Shown here: in pieces, positions 36,260-47,500 of the stretch
Layout of the letters: each line of letters begins with the position of its first letter
How positions within the stretch are numbered: position 1 is the stretch's first letter
Assembly (NCBI GenBank): GCA_037157565.1
Contig: JAZHRO010000055.1
Coordinates: 42,253,001 to 42,317,000 of the forward strand
Direction: 5' to 3'
Source of the DNA: Thalassia testudinum
Lineage: Eukaryota > Streptophyta > Magnoliopsida > Alismatales > Hydrocharitaceae
Length of the DNA: 64,000 nt
Notes under the pieces: model-generated
Seen by the model: only the letters and a program-made list of their open reading frames with translations
Database searches by the model: none
Told to the model about the DNA's origin: nothing
Position numbers and translations under genes: made by a program

Positions 36260-36960
36260 AGAACATACTTTGTTTGACTAATGTAGATACCTATGTCCAG
36301 TTGTTGAATTTAGAGGCCTAAAAAGAACTTGAGTTCACCCATCATACTCATTTCAAACTCAGTCTTCATAGTCTCACAAAAATGTTGACACAGGAACTCC
36401 TTGGTTAATCCAAATATGATATCATCAACGTATATTTGAACCAACAGGATTTCATCTCCTTCCTTTACAAAGAGTTGAATCAACTCCAATTCGATATCCA
36501 TGTTAGAGAAGAACCTAAGTCGATCATACCAGACCCTAGGAGCTTGTTTAAGTCCATATAACACCTTATTGAGCTTGAATACATGCTCTGCGTTTGCTGG
36601 GTCCTCGAACCTAAGAAGCTAATGAACATAAACTTCTTCCTTAATAGAGCCATTAAGAAATGCACTCTTGACATCCATTTGAAATAACTAGAAGCCCTTT
36701 GCACTTGCAAAGGCAAGTAGCATTCTGATGGACTCCAAGCGGGCAACAGGAGCAAACGTCTCATCAAAGTCAATTCCCTCATGTTAGTTATAGCCTTGAG
36801 CTACGAGTCTAGCCTTATTCCTAATTACTGTACCAGATTCATCCAATTTATTTCAGAATACCCACTTGGTTCTAATAATGGAATTACCCTCAGGAGCAGG
36901 TACCAAGTCACATACATTGTTCCTTGTAAATTGGAGTAGCTCCTCCTGCATAGCTACAAC
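36260..36960 (-). pseudogene. E5 reverse transcriptase
   Basis: Copia RVT_2. 36480-36782 reads [14 protein letters not shown] and MDVKSAFLNG-type blocks in a shifted frame. 36310-36564 is clean: LYGLKQAPRVWYDRL, LFVKEGDEILL, then the intact active-site box QIYVDDIIFG and GELKFFLGL. The start of RT (WVF-NK and LVAQGYN blocks) is traceable upstream to about 36960. Frameshifts near 36480 and 36780 and stops separate the parts. Confidence 0.88.
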
Positions 36961-37379
36961 CCGAGGCTCATCCTTTAATGACTCATCAACTTTCCTAGGT
37001 TCAAGTTGAGAAACAAAAGCATTAAGGACAAAGTCAACCCTTAATTGAGATCAGATTTTTACACCTTGTTCAATATCACCAATAATTTGATTTTGAAGAT
37101 GATCCTTATGGTGTACCCATTCTTTTTTAAGATCATGTACATTTCTCTTATCTTGCATTTTTGACACATCGATGAAGGGGGTATCCTCATCATCAGACTC
37201 TAATTGATTTGGTTCAGGTTCTCCTAATGTTGTTTCATCAAATGAAACATGCAGGGATTCTTCTACAACAAAAATCCTGTTGTTAAAGACTCGATAAGCC
37301 TTGCTTCTGGTTGAATAGCCAATAAAGATGCCTTCATCACCTTTAGCATCAAACTTATCAAGTCAATCTCAAGTGTTTA

Positions 37380-37980
37380 ATAAATAACACCGAGTTTCAA
37401 AGACCCTCAAATATGAAATCCTGGGAGACTTCTCATAATATAGCTCATATATAGTTTTCTTAATAATAGGCCTTAAAAGAGTTCTATTAAGAACATAACA
37501 GGCCTTATTAACGGCTTCATCCTAGAAATATTTTTGAAACCCAGACTCCAATAGCAAAGTTCGAATGCATTCTTGTAGAGTATGATTCTTGCACTCTACA
37601 ACACCATTTTGAGATAGTGCCCGAGGGAATGAAAATTCATGGGATAAGATAAAATTGACACAAAAACTTGAAAATTTTTCATGTTCAAATTCACCCACAT
37701 GATCAGTCTTGAGTCTAAGAATAGAAGATTTTTCTTTTTGAAGTCTTCGAGCAAGACTTAAGGAGTCAAATGAGTCATCCTTTTGTTTCAAAAAGATGAC
37801 CTAAGTGAACCTTGAAAAGTCATCAACAATAACTAGGCAAAATTTTGATCCATTTAGGCTCTCAAATCATGTTAGCCCAAATAGATCGTGTAACAATTCT
37901 AAAGGACGTGTGGTTGAAACTCAATCTTTTCGTTTAAAAGAAGCCTTGTGTTTTTTTTGAGTTCACAAGATTTGCACAAT
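37380..37980 (-). pseudogene. E5 integrase core
   Basis: 37522-37791 holds the rve core: ILRLKTDHVGEFEHEKF (second catalytic Asp), then FSFPRALSQNGVVECKNHTLQE with the catalytic Glu in the NGVVE motif. The preceding GKASFKR-type zinc region and FSRFTWV-type core start are readable near 37800-37960. The following domain reads through stops to about 37380. The Asp and Glu of the active site are still present. Confidence 0.85.
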
Positions 37981-38066
37981 GTATCATTTTTGTAAGTTAG
38001 TTTGGGTAGGCCCCTTACTCATTTTTAGCTAGTTTATTTAGGTGTTTGTAATTTATGTGACCTAGC

Positions 38067-38369
38067 CTACGATTTCATAAATCCACTTAAACATGAGTGG
38101 CAAGCAGACATTGCACAAATTTTTCTTGTAAAAAGTGGAGCATAGATATTTTCATATCTAAAACCTTCAATTAAAATCATATTAGATCCTTCTTTTAATA
38201 TTTTACAACCAGTTTTTGTAAACAATACATCATAACCATTATCACAAATTTGACTAATACTAAGCAGGTTATGTTTTAAATTTTCTACTAAAAGTACATT
38301 TCGTACCTGCTTAGTAGAATTACCTATTATACCTTCACCAATAATGTGACAATATTTGTTGTCGCCCAA
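38067..38369 (-). pseudogene. E5 protease end/gag_pre-integrase region
   Basis: 101 codons: MGDNKYCHIIGEGIIGN, VRNVLLVENLKHNLLSISQ and the DVLFTKTGC strand. This is the conserved copia segment between protease and integrase. The protease active site would lie upstream near 38400-38470 but is not open. Confidence 0.85.
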
Positions 38370-38573
38370 CTTGACGTGTCCTCCATCTTAAATTCTCGTC
38401 TACTAGATAAATAGGTCGGAGTGTCCCGTCATGTGCTTGGAACACCCGCTATCTAGGATCTACTTATCTTTCTTGGCCTGTAAAACAGTTTAATAAATCT
38501 GATTTAGGTACCCATTTTCTTTTGGGTCTTTGACGGTTAATTCCTTTCAAATCTTGAGATTTACAGACTTCTT

Positions 38574-39215
38574 TTATGTTAGATCTATAATTCTTGGGAT
38601 TTTTGGGATTTTGGTAAATCCATGCATGCCTGGTGCATGTGATTTATTTTGTATATTCTTTTTACTTTGAAATTTTACTTTTAAAGCATTACAAAATTCA
38701 GTATTCAATCTAGTAGTTTTAATATTATTTAAAGTTCCCTCAAAATACGTATAAATATCCTCTAACTCTATTATTTTTGCATGTAATTGTGAATTGGTAT
38801 CTTTTGCCATATCTAACTCTATTTCTAAACATAATTTTTCTATTTTCAAGGTCTTATATTTATTATGTAAAACTTTATTTTCCTTTTTAATTAACCTAGC
38901 CTTATGATATAAATCTTCATATGCTTGCAACAATTCATTAAATGAAATTTTAGATTCTACCTCATTTTCCGAGCTGTTGTCATTTGCCATCAAACATAGA
39001 TAGGCGACTTCATTTTCCGAGGATTCTTCAGAAGAGGATTCTGTATTAGAATCGTTGTCGTCCCAAGTCACTTTATACGCCTTTCTTGAGATCTTCCGAT
39101 CAATTTCTTTTTCTTTCTTTTCTTCATTTTTCTTCTTGATCAACGAACAATCCTTACGTACATGTCCCTTTCTCTTGCATTCAAAACAAACTACATCATT
39201 TGAAAACTTATTCAC
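38574..39215 (-). pseudogene. gag: E5 gag C-terminal part with zinc knuckle
   Basis: 214 codons without a stop. A CX2CX4HX4C zinc knuckle lies at residues 10-23 (CFECKRKGHVRKDC). After it come a Lys/Glu block, a Ser/Glu-rich acidic run, and a long predicted coiled coil (residues about 90-170, rich in Lys, Glu and Leu). This is the usual build of a SIRE-type nucleocapsid with a coiled-coil extension. It binds element RNA in the particle. The frame to the capsid part upstream is broken near 39220. Confidence 0.85.
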
Positions 39216-39224
39216 TCTTTTACC

Positions 39225-39988
39225 TTGCTTTTGAATGAATCGTCAAAATCTCCTTGTTAGAAGAGCAAGCTCTTCCTCTTCGTCGAAGTCGGAGTCATCG
39301 AGGTCTGAATCTTTCTTTAAAGCTTTGAAAGCAAGCTCTTTCTTCTTGCTTACGGGTTTCTCCTTATTTTTCATGTTCTCCAGTTGAACCTCGTACGTCA
39401 TAAGGCTTCCAATCATATCATCAAAAAGGACTGAAAGATCATTTGCCTATTAGATTACTGTGGATTTCGGAGACCAATCGCTTGTAAGAGATCTCAAGAT
39501 CTTTCTTACAAGTTGTTCTTCTGTGAACTTCACTCCAAGGTTCTTCATGGGGTTGACAATTTCTCCAAACCTTGTGTGCATAGCCTTAATCGTCTCGCCT
39601 TTCTACATCCTGAAACACTCATAACTTTCCGTTGTAATAGAGATGCGAGTTTCTTTTACCTTATTAGTTCTTTCGTATGTAATTTGCAACGTGTTCCATA
39701 TTTCGTATGCGAAGTCGCAAACCGAGATACGGTTGTACTCCTTTAATAATGAACAATAAAGTGCATCCATTGCCTTTGCATTGCTAATACTCATCTTCTA
39801 ATTTGCTATCCACGCTACTCCTTATGGCTCCGAATCTAGATATCTTGCTTGAATAAGCACCCAAGCATCCTCATCCATGGACTTGAGGAATACTTGCATA
39901 TACTTTTTCCAGTATCCATAGTCTGTCTCATTAAAGAAGGGAGGACGTGTGGATGACTAACCTTCGGTACGCTTGGTTGATGATGCCA
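39225..39988 (-). pseudogene. gag: E5 gag N-terminal (capsid) part
   Basis: The start is taken at 39988 (MASSTKRTEG), 36 bases after the primer site, giving the known order FFNETDYGYWKK, SMDEDAWVLIQAR, IWNTLQITYERTNKVKE and RKILRSL. An in-frame stop follows residue 10 and more occur at about 39830, 39795 and 39600. The UBN2-type capsid fold is recognisable from these blocks. Confidence 0.85.
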
Positions 39989-40024
39989 TTTACGAGTCGA
40001 GTTGTTATGTCTTCTCGCAACCAT

Positions 40025-40036
40025 GCTCTGATACCA
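40025..40036 (-). promoter_or_regulatory. E5 primer binding site
   Basis: Minus strand TGGTATCAGAGC, two bases after the LTR end. Perfect tRNA-Met type. Confidence 0.92.
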
Positions 40037-40038
40037 CC

Positions 40039-41411
40039 TGTAGGATCTAAAGAACACAAGCACACTAGAGGAGGATGAATAGTGTGGTAAAAAAAATTGC
40101 AAATAATACAAACCACAGAAAAGAACACCAAATATATAGTGGTTCCCCTCACTTGGATACTCCACTACCTAAGTCTCTCGACTTAAGATTTTTAACACGA
40201 TTCCCTCAACCCAGAGGGAATCAATTTACTAAATACAAGGCAATTAACGGGTTACCTCAACCCAATTACAAGAACAAATAAGAACAAGATATTACAGGTG
40301 TAAGCAAGAAATATAAAAGTTTACAACTAAAATCCTAAGTGTCCAACAAGAATATCTTTAGCAAAATTTAATAGTAAGATCTAGCGTGAAAAAACGGTGC
40401 ACAAAAATTGATTTGAAGAGAACTAAAAAAATGCATCAAAAGAACTTGTTGCAATATGGAAATCCTCTTGAAGGCTGAAAGCAATAAACCTTTGCAGCTA
40501 AAATGGAGAGAATATGAAATCAGGAAGCAAGGAAGATTTTTTTTATTCTTGTGTCTTATAAAGATGGCTCTAAAGGGTGTTTTTATAGACACCACTAAGA
40601 AGCCCCTCTATGCTCCCTAGCCGTTGGGGGCATAATTAGAGGGTTAGAGTTAAGATTAATCACAAAATAGTTGTTCATATTTTGCACAACGGTTAGTTGG
40701 TATTGATTCTAAAGTTGGGGTACCGATACTAGCTGCTCACAATTACTCAGTAGCCAACATAACAGAGCCTGGGTACCAATACTCCTCATAGATATCGGTA
40801 CTCAGTGCTTACAGTTGAGTACCAACTGTCACCAGGTACCGGTACTTATCATGAGTACCGGTACTTGTAACTCAGGTTTAAAAACTATAACCCACATGTA
40901 CCGGTACTTGTAACTCATAGATATCCACAAACTGTAAGCACCTCATACCGGTACTCATGAGTACCAGTACTTGTTCACAGTTTGAGACTATGGCTCAAAC
41001 CTGTGCCTTGCATGTACCGGTACTTATGAACAGTACCGGTATTTGCTACAAGTACCTTAAATTAACTCTTTTAATCAATTCTAGAGCTTTTCAAATTCAA
41101 TTAAACTATTAATATAACTAAGAAACGATTTTAATTTTTCAAGCGAACAATTAAACATAAGTTTGATACCTAATTATCTCTATTTTAAATTTATTTCCTA
41201 AATTTTTCTTATTTAGGAGACATCATATTTCTAGATTACAACAAATAAACATAAACAAAATCTTCATCCCCTTGAAACTTCTTTCTTGTCATCATCCACA
41301 CTTCCAATAATCATGTGATTTCCCTGTAAATATCAATTCGCAAGCTCATTAGATTTAAAATAGTTTTGTTAACACCAAAACATAAAAGAGAAGTGAAACC
41401 ATGTTCCAACA
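40039..41411 (-). repeat. E5 5' LTR
   Basis: 1373 bp. The 3' edge is fixed by the primer site; the outer edge TGTTGGAAC (minus) at 41411 is where LINE sequence starts. A minus-strand TATA (CTATAAAAACACC) lies near 40578-40590. A palindrome cluster occupies 40836-41040. Confidence 0.78.
40836..41040. repeat. Cluster of GTACCGGTAC palindromes in the E5 LTR
   Basis: Perfect copies at 40836-40845, 40855-40864, 40898-40907 and 41014-41023, a one-base variant at 41033-41042, and further degenerate ones from 40728. Many share the longer phrase ACCGGTACTTGTAACTCA or its parts, so the array grew by duplication. They lie upstream of the minus-strand TATA box. Confidence 0.8.
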
Positions 41412-42402
41412 TTGTTCTCCTTGGAGGACTTGGAGGTAGGGGCAAGAATGGTCTCGGTGCAGTTGAAGAGGAGCGATGGGCTCATTTTGGCGTTCTCATC
41501 TGTGTATGGGCTGGTTGATGACTCTGAGAGGAGCTCTCTTTGAGAGGGGCTACACCAAGACTCCGAGAGAAGCTCACTTTTGGAGGGGACTTCAACGTCA
41601 CCCTCTTGGTGGACGACAGGCTAGCGGGGAGAGGAGGGAGGGACCGAGGCTCGGAGGATTTTGCAAGGTTCATTGCTGAGCACGAGCTATAAGATGTACC
41701 CCCTGTTTCATGTACGTATGCATGGAGGACCTCTGGAGGCCTGATGTCTAGACTACATCGCTTTCTGTGCTCGGTGGAGATGACAAAGGTCTTACCGCTG
41801 GCGGGGGTCCACGCTATGGAGAGGCCTTTCTCATACCACACCCCTCTATTGTGGGAGTCTGGCGAGGGGTCCCACTGTGGTACGTATTTCAAGTTTGACA
41901 AGACGTGGCCGCTGAAAGAGGGCTTCAGGAGTATGGTGGACAAATGGAGGACTTTGCACCCGGACGGCTCGGCGGCCACGAGATTAAAGTCAAAGCTTCA
42001 GGAGCTAACTCTTTCTAAACAAATACAGGAGGCAGGTGAAAGAACGGAACAGAAAGCAGGACGAGGCACTCGGGGAGATTCAGAGGCTGGACAGAGTCAA
42101 GGATCAGGGCTTGTTGACAATGGAGGAGAGACAAAGTAGGGCGAACCACATAAAGACCATCTAGGATGAGGACTAGAAAGTAGAAGTGGAGTGGAGAATG
42201 AGATCCAAACAGAAGTGAATCAAGGATGGAGACTCGAATACCAAGTTCTTCCCTATAATGGCATCAGCCAGGCGTAAGAGGAACTGGATTGATAAGCTCC
42301 ACGTGGGCGAGGCGGAGTGCTCCGGCAGGGAATCTGTGGGCAAGGAAGTGACGGACTATTTTAGGAAGTTAATGGGGAGGGACAAGAGATGGTGATGGAG
42401 GC
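41412..42402 (+). pseudogene. Inverted LINE ORF2 piece (late endonuclease to pre-RT linker)
   Basis: Plus-strand frames read FSSVYGLVDDSER (endonuclease, near 41500), VLPLAGVHAMERPFSYHTP (41785-41845), FDKTWPLKEGF, RQSRANHIKTI and DSNTKFFPIMASARRKRNWI (42230-42285), ending at DKRW near 42395. It overlaps in content the start of the 31197-34199 piece but differs at roughly a quarter of residues, so it is from another copy, not a local duplication. No poly(A) or own 3' end. Confidence 0.7.
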
Positions 42403-43498
42403 ATCCTACCGACCCCTCAGATGCCATGCACATCGAGCGCCAAGCCTTGAGGGGAGCGTGCTCACCCAGCTCCGAGTTCTGCACCGCTGACTCAGCACAT
42501 GAGGCACCTCCCCCGCCGGTGACCTTTGGCCTCCGCAGCATCCCACACGCCAGAGCGCCTCCCCCCGACGCCAAACCCCTCCAACTGACAGCTCCACCAC
42601 CTCTGCAAACGATCACGATCCTCCTTCAACAGGCTTCACAAACACGACCCGTGAAGCGTACTCCCCAAGCACAACGCCACCTTCCTGTGGAGCATCTTAC
42701 TCGATCGCATCTCCACCGAAGCCCGCATCGATGCGAGATCCCCTCCAAGGCCAAGGCCTCCGCACCCTTGCACCCTCGCAAAGGGGGCGACTACCTCCAT
42801 GACCTTCCTCGTGCGAAGAAATAGCGACACACCCTCCAGGTCCACCACCAACTCCACCCTCCTTGGTGACCGCTCCCGAAGTGCACCATCCGACCTCATC
42901 GCCCACCGCCACTTGACCACCACCCGAGCACGGGAAGTCCCTAAAACGGAGCTGCGCCACCACCTTCGATGACGCACCAACAAGCAAGAACTTTCCCTCC
43001 CCAACCACCTTCAACCTCAGGCCCCCTGCCCAGCCCACCAACGACCTCACCACCTCAGCCTCAAGAGTGCATAGCTCCACATGGCCCTCCGCCACCACTT
43101 TGACCAAGGCCGTCGCGAGGGCCGTTTCGAGCCTCCTGGCCTCCTCCGACCAAGGGGCCTACACCTCGACTGATGGCTCCCCCTCCGACGAGGGTGGGGG
43201 CACAGCTGCTCGCACGCCTACAGCCACAGCCCTCCGCATCTCCTTTGCACAAGACGACCTCCAGTGGCCCAACTCCCCACACCAAAGAAAACGCACCGGG
43301 TCTCTGCAATCCCACACCACATGCCCCATCCCTCTACACTTGAAATAAAGCACCTCCGGTGTCACCCTCTTCTTCCTCCCCTTCCCCACCACCAAAGACC
43401 AGCCTCAACCTCCATCTCCCTCACTCTCCCAGTATTTGGTGGCCCTCATAGCAGTCCTCCCCGAAGGTATCCCAGGCCAAACAAATTAACAAAGAATT
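42403..43498 (-). pseudogene. E4 LINE ORF1, zinc-knuckle and C-terminal part
   Basis: The minus strand at 43159-43395 has two CCHC knuckles in series (FKCRGMGHVVWDC, then WCGELGHWRSSC), the RNA-binding signature of plant LINE ORF1. The N-terminal DUF4283-like part is cut off at 43498. Downstream frames are Gly/Val/Ala-rich and GC-rich, as in ORF1 C-termini, with frame changes at about 43160, 43060 and 42700. Competing Pro-rich plus-strand frames are shadows. Confidence 0.75.
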
Positions 43499-43509
43499 GG
43501 TTGTATGTC

Positions 43510-44279
43510 AACTTAATTTTCTCGAGTATTTACCTAAATCTGGATTTATTTTCCCAAGACTTTGAAAGGAGTCTAAAAAAGCTAGAAATATTAAGTCAAA
43601 TGAGTGATAAGTGAATGATTTATCATTCCGCCCTTTAGTTTGGATAGTCTTGGAGTTCCAAACATCTTCACTTGCACAATGCACGGACTCATTTTTGGGC
43701 GATTTCATTAAGTCCTTAATGGTCAACAAAATTTAATCTTAGGACTTACATATCCAAAGGACCTATAAAATTTAATCTTAGGACTTACATATCCAAAGGA
43801 CCTTGCCATGTTTCTAGCTCTTAGGATTGTTCTTGTTTGTAGGGGATGCATTTAGAACGGATAAAGGAGAGCCACTCACCTAGAAAAATGATTTGGAGAA
43901 ATATATACATATATATAGATATTCAGCCTTAAAAAAAAAGAGAAAAATATGAAAGAAAAAACTTCCACCAAATAAAGCACATAGCTACAAATGGGTGCAA
44001 TTCCACCAAATAAAAGCATCTCACTACATATGGATGCTATCATTTCCATTTCCAAAATAAAAACTCCTCGCTACAAATGGATTTTTATCCTAAAGAAAAA
44101 AAAGAAAAAAATATGGAGAAAAAAAATTAAGAATAAGAGACCAATGGGTCTATCCAGGGATATATACACCTAGTGTGTTGACCTCAGGGTAAAAAAGTGG
44201 TGAGAAGAAAGCTGTCAAACCCTAATATGACCTAACCGAAGACAGGATTGTCTCAGAGAGAGTATAGAAATATTCTAAG
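43510..44279 (+). other. E3 3' internal region, non-coding
   Basis: A/T-rich DNA between the LINE target duplication and the 3' LTR. It contains a 40-bp tandem repeat (43728-43804), an A-rich stretch (44085-44130) and repeated CTACAAATGG phrases (43985-44085). No gene. Confidence 0.5.
43728..43804. repeat. 40-bp tandem duplication
   Basis: Two nearly identical units (43728-43767, 43768-43804) containing TTAATCTTAGGACTTACA. A local slippage or unequal-exchange product. Confidence 0.9.
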
Positions 44280-45817
44280 TTTTATTGAATATTAGGAATT
44301 AACTTAGTTGCTCGTTTAACGAGTCACATTATTTCACACACAAGTTGATTTCTCACATTCGATTCTGTAAATAATGCATACTTGTGGACTTTTATGTGAT
44401 TTTTCCTGCAATTGTATATGGTATCTTGATGCATTTATTTTTATACATGTAGGTGCATAATTTCAGGATATTCGGAGCAAGGTTGAATGGACTTTCTGAG
44501 TTGAGCTTACGTAGAAGAGGATTGAGCCTAATTGGTGGACCTATTTGGAAACCCAATTAAACCTAACCCTAGCCTAATTAGGAATCCAAATTTCCAAACC
44601 TATAACCTAACTTATGGACCCAATTTCTCGCACCATAAGGTCGGCCATAGACCTTAAATCCTAACATATTTGTTTGACCAAACTAGATTCTATCCTTTCC
44701 TAAAAGAACCTATCCCTTATCCTTAGAAAATCTAAATCTTAACCCAACAAACCTCATTTGGTCATTCCTTTTATCTTAAATAAAAACTATTTTGGATGGT
44801 CAAAATACACCATGATTTATTCACCACTAGATCTATATCCTAAGGTCCTAAATTGCCTACCTAAATCCCTATCTTAGAACCCTAAATCAAATCATATTCT
44901 TAATCCTAAACTTACTCTCGAAATTCGTAACAGCATGACACATCTTTAGTATTTTGGCCATAACTTTTTCATTTCAAATCCAAATTGAGTGATTCAAGTT
45001 GCATTGGAAAGCTGATTTCGAGGGCTACAACTTTACTTTTATGTGCAACTTGAAATTCGAAATATAAAGGGGACAAAAATTCAAGAGAACCACAACCCTC
45101 CACCATCCTCTCAAAACCATCCTAACCCTCCATCAATTCCAACAACACCTAACCTATTCTATCCACCGATTCCTTCATCCTACCCCTTGATTCCTAGACT
45201 CCTAATCCAAGCCCTTTATTCTGGTGATCCAAGGTAACTTGGATCAACCAATCATAAGCATTCTTGACCTCTATATAAACACCCTAGCCACCCTCCTTAG
45301 GATCATTCCTTTCCACTTCCAAATAGATCCACCAACTAGCATTAGTCCTCTACATCTTCCCATGGAGATTGTAGGTGGGCCTTTGCATCCGCATCGACGC
45401 CAACGCTCCGAAATTCTCCTTTAAAGCCCTTCCTTTGCATTTCTCTAGTCTAGTTTTAGTTGTAGTAATTTTAGAAGCATTCCAATAGTTGTAATACTAG
45501 TTCTTGTGTCAAACTATTATCTTATTCAATAAAAGTTCTAGTATTTATTTTTCAACTTGTCTTAAATTGTAAGCTTTCTAGTATTTAGTTAGAAGTTGCA
45601 TACCTAGTTTTAATAGTTATCTTGCTTGATAATCGATTCTAGTTCTAGTATTGGAAAGCGATTTTGATCTATTTGCCTCTCTACAATTAACTCGGACTCC
45701 TATATTTTTATTCGAAAAATTTTACGAGTTCGATCCGATTTACAAATTTCAAAAGTTTTTGTGCGCATCTACTACGACGAAGAGCGATTTCTTGCAATCA
45801 CATCCGCGAACAAAACA
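44280..45817 (+). repeat. E3 3' LTR (left edge approximate)
   Basis: Collinear with the 5' LTR from 44363; ends AACAAAACA before CTATC. The first part is poorly matched, so the start is estimated from the 5' LTR length. Confidence 0.72.
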
Positions 45818-45822
45818 CTATC

Positions 45823-47500
45823 ACTCTCAGGCAAACGAGCAGGGGAATGTTGCGGTTGCCCCCACTCTTAGATTGGTTAATGTTTTGTTTGTTCCTAACT
45901 TTCTGATTAGCCTATTGTTTGTCAATAGAATTATAAAGGATCTCAATTGTCGTACTATTTTTGATAATGTCAAATGTACATTTCAGGACAAACTCACAGG
46001 GAAGACAATTAATGGTGAATATGAGGGGGCGTTTATCGCCTGATTTAGACTTCTATTGCAGCTTCTTGCCAAGAGGAGGTTGCCTTTACTACTGGTACAA
46101 CATTACAGTGGCACCGATGACTGGGTCAGCTTTCTCTAGACAGGCTACATTGAGTAATATCGTACGTCTCCCCAGCTATTGCAATCCTATGTGATGCGTG
46201 TCAGATGGGAAAACATCACTGATCTACGTATTATACCAACTTTTCATTGACTTCTACTTTTTTATTAAGTTCACATGGATGTATAGGGTCCTAGTCATAC
46301 TCTTGATAGACTAGGCCATCGTTATTATTTGGTGATAGTGATGATTTTTTCAGTATCCTGGTTATTTTTGCTTAAGAATAACTTAAAAGTCGGTGATGTA
46401 ATTGAGACATTTATTATGCAAATAAACACTTAGTTTTCTACAGTTCAATATGACAATGCACTTGAATTTTGCACTGCTAAATTTCCTGCTTTATATCGCA
46501 TACATGGGATTGTATACCAGACCACTTGTCCCCATACATCGCAAAAAAATGGGATTGCAAAAAGAAAACACCATCATCGTTTGGATGTAGCCAGAACACT
46601 GTTGATGCGCCACAATGTGCCATCTTTGTATTGGGGGGATGCAATTCTTACATGTTATTTGATTAATAGAATACCCAACTCAGCTATGCTCTTAGTAGGT
46701 CATTTACCTTGACAAAGATTTGTTTCATGTGCTACCCAAGATTCTTGAATGTGTAGCATTTGTACACTTGGTCCAAGACATGATAAGCTGGCACCACGAG
46801 CTGCAAAATGTAACTTTTTGCATTATAGTAGTAACCAAAAAGGATATCTATGTTATGATCCTTTAGTCAGGAAACATTACATCAGTCCAGATGTTACTTT
46901 TCATGAGGCAGTGCCATATTTCTCTACCACGGAGCATCAATTGTTGTTTAAGACAGAGACAACTTCTATGCCAATACCTTCTATTCCTTTAGAGCATATT
47001 CATGTCAGTTATAGCACTATTGAATCTAACTCAAAACAAGATAGTTGGATTTCAAGATCCAATTAAAGTATACAGATTATTTGTATCATATGCACAGAGA
47101 CACCCCCCCCTCCTCCACACCACCATCTTCCCCAGATGAGGTATATATTGATAATACTGATGATCCTTCTTCTAGTAGTGTTCTTGCAGGTTCTTCTAAT
47201 TTGTCTCCTACTGTTGAAGAGCTTATTGATTTTGACATGCCTGATCTTACTATGGATCTTCCGATTGCTATTTGGAAGGCTCCACATTCTTGTGCTCAGT
47301 ACAAGACTCCTGATGTTCTTCCACAAGCTAATTTAGGGAAGTCTTTTGGCCTTTTTTATTCAGCATTGACAACATCTACTATTCCTTCCACCTATCAGCA
47401 AGCTATGCTTAATCCAAAGTGGCATCAAGCCATGGAGGATGAGATGGCTACACTACGTTCCAGAGGCACATGGGAGCTCACAACGCTGCCACGATGTGCT
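45823..47500 (+). pseudogene. E2 gag_pre-integrase, integrase and linker
   Basis: This resumes E2 after E3. GNVAVAPTLRLVNVLFVPN and LISLLFVNRIIKDLNC (45850-45955) are the pre-integrase strands. The integrase core follows with VQYDNALEFC (second Asp, ~46450), TTCPHTSQKNGIAKRKH (Glu replaced by Ala/Lys context, ~46520) and ARTLLMRHNVPSLYWGDA. The chromodomain-like part is at 46749-47066 (YSSNQKGYLCYDPLVRKHYIS). The Ser/Pro/Asp-rich linker is at 47090-47270. The first RT block (WHQAMEDEMATLRSRGTWEL) is at 47418-47480. Many stops. Confidence 0.85.

Larger units (their letters stand above)
34200..41411 (-). mobile_element. E5: SIRE-like copia retrotransposon lacking its 3' LTR
   Basis: A minus-oriented copia with a 1373-bp 5' LTR (40039-41411, TGTTGGAAC...CCTACA on minus), a primer binding site, and gag, protease region, integrase, RT and RNase H in copia order. 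An extra ORF lies downstream of RNase H at 34240-34764. No second LTR is found before LINE E4 begins at 34199, so the 3' end has been deleted. Pol motifs and the downstream ORF resemble the SIRE/Maximus group. All genes carry stops. Confidence 0.82.
31197..43498 (-). mobile_element. E4: rearranged L1-type LINE complex inserted in E3
   Basis: Flanked by GGTTGTATGTC at 31186-31196 and 43499-43509, an 11-bp duplication typical of LINE insertion. The 3' end (T-rich 31199-31207 on plus, then a stem-loop) is at the left and ORF1 at the right, so the parent was minus-oriented. Between them the order is disturbed: ORF2 RT to 3' end (31197-34199, -), a copia element (34200-41411, -), an inverted LINE piece (41412-42402, +) and ORF1 (42403-43498, -). 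Confidence 0.65.
26660..45817 (+). mobile_element. E3: gypsy-like non-autonomous LTR element without pol (LARD-like)
   Basis: About 1.5-kb LTRs (26660-28198; about 44280-45817) with flanks TTATC (26655-26659) and CTATC (45818-45822). Deleting E3 plus one flank copy rejoins the E2 frame as FPYLSLSGK, which strongly supports the borders. A decayed tRNA-Asp-type primer site follows the 5' LTR. Own internal DNA is 28199-31196 plus 43510-44280, with gag-like short ORFs but no protease, RT or integrase. A LINE/copia complex occupies 31197-43498. Confidence 0.82.

Noticed and set aside
42426..42824. 132-codon Pro/Arg-rich plus ORF
   Set aside because: The minus strand carries LINE ORF1 continuous with a double zinc knuckle; the plus frame is its shadow.
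41412..43498. Classical twin-priming inversion of a single LINE
   Set aside because: The inverted piece differs too much from the overlapping upright piece and is followed by upright ORF1, an order twin priming does not produce.
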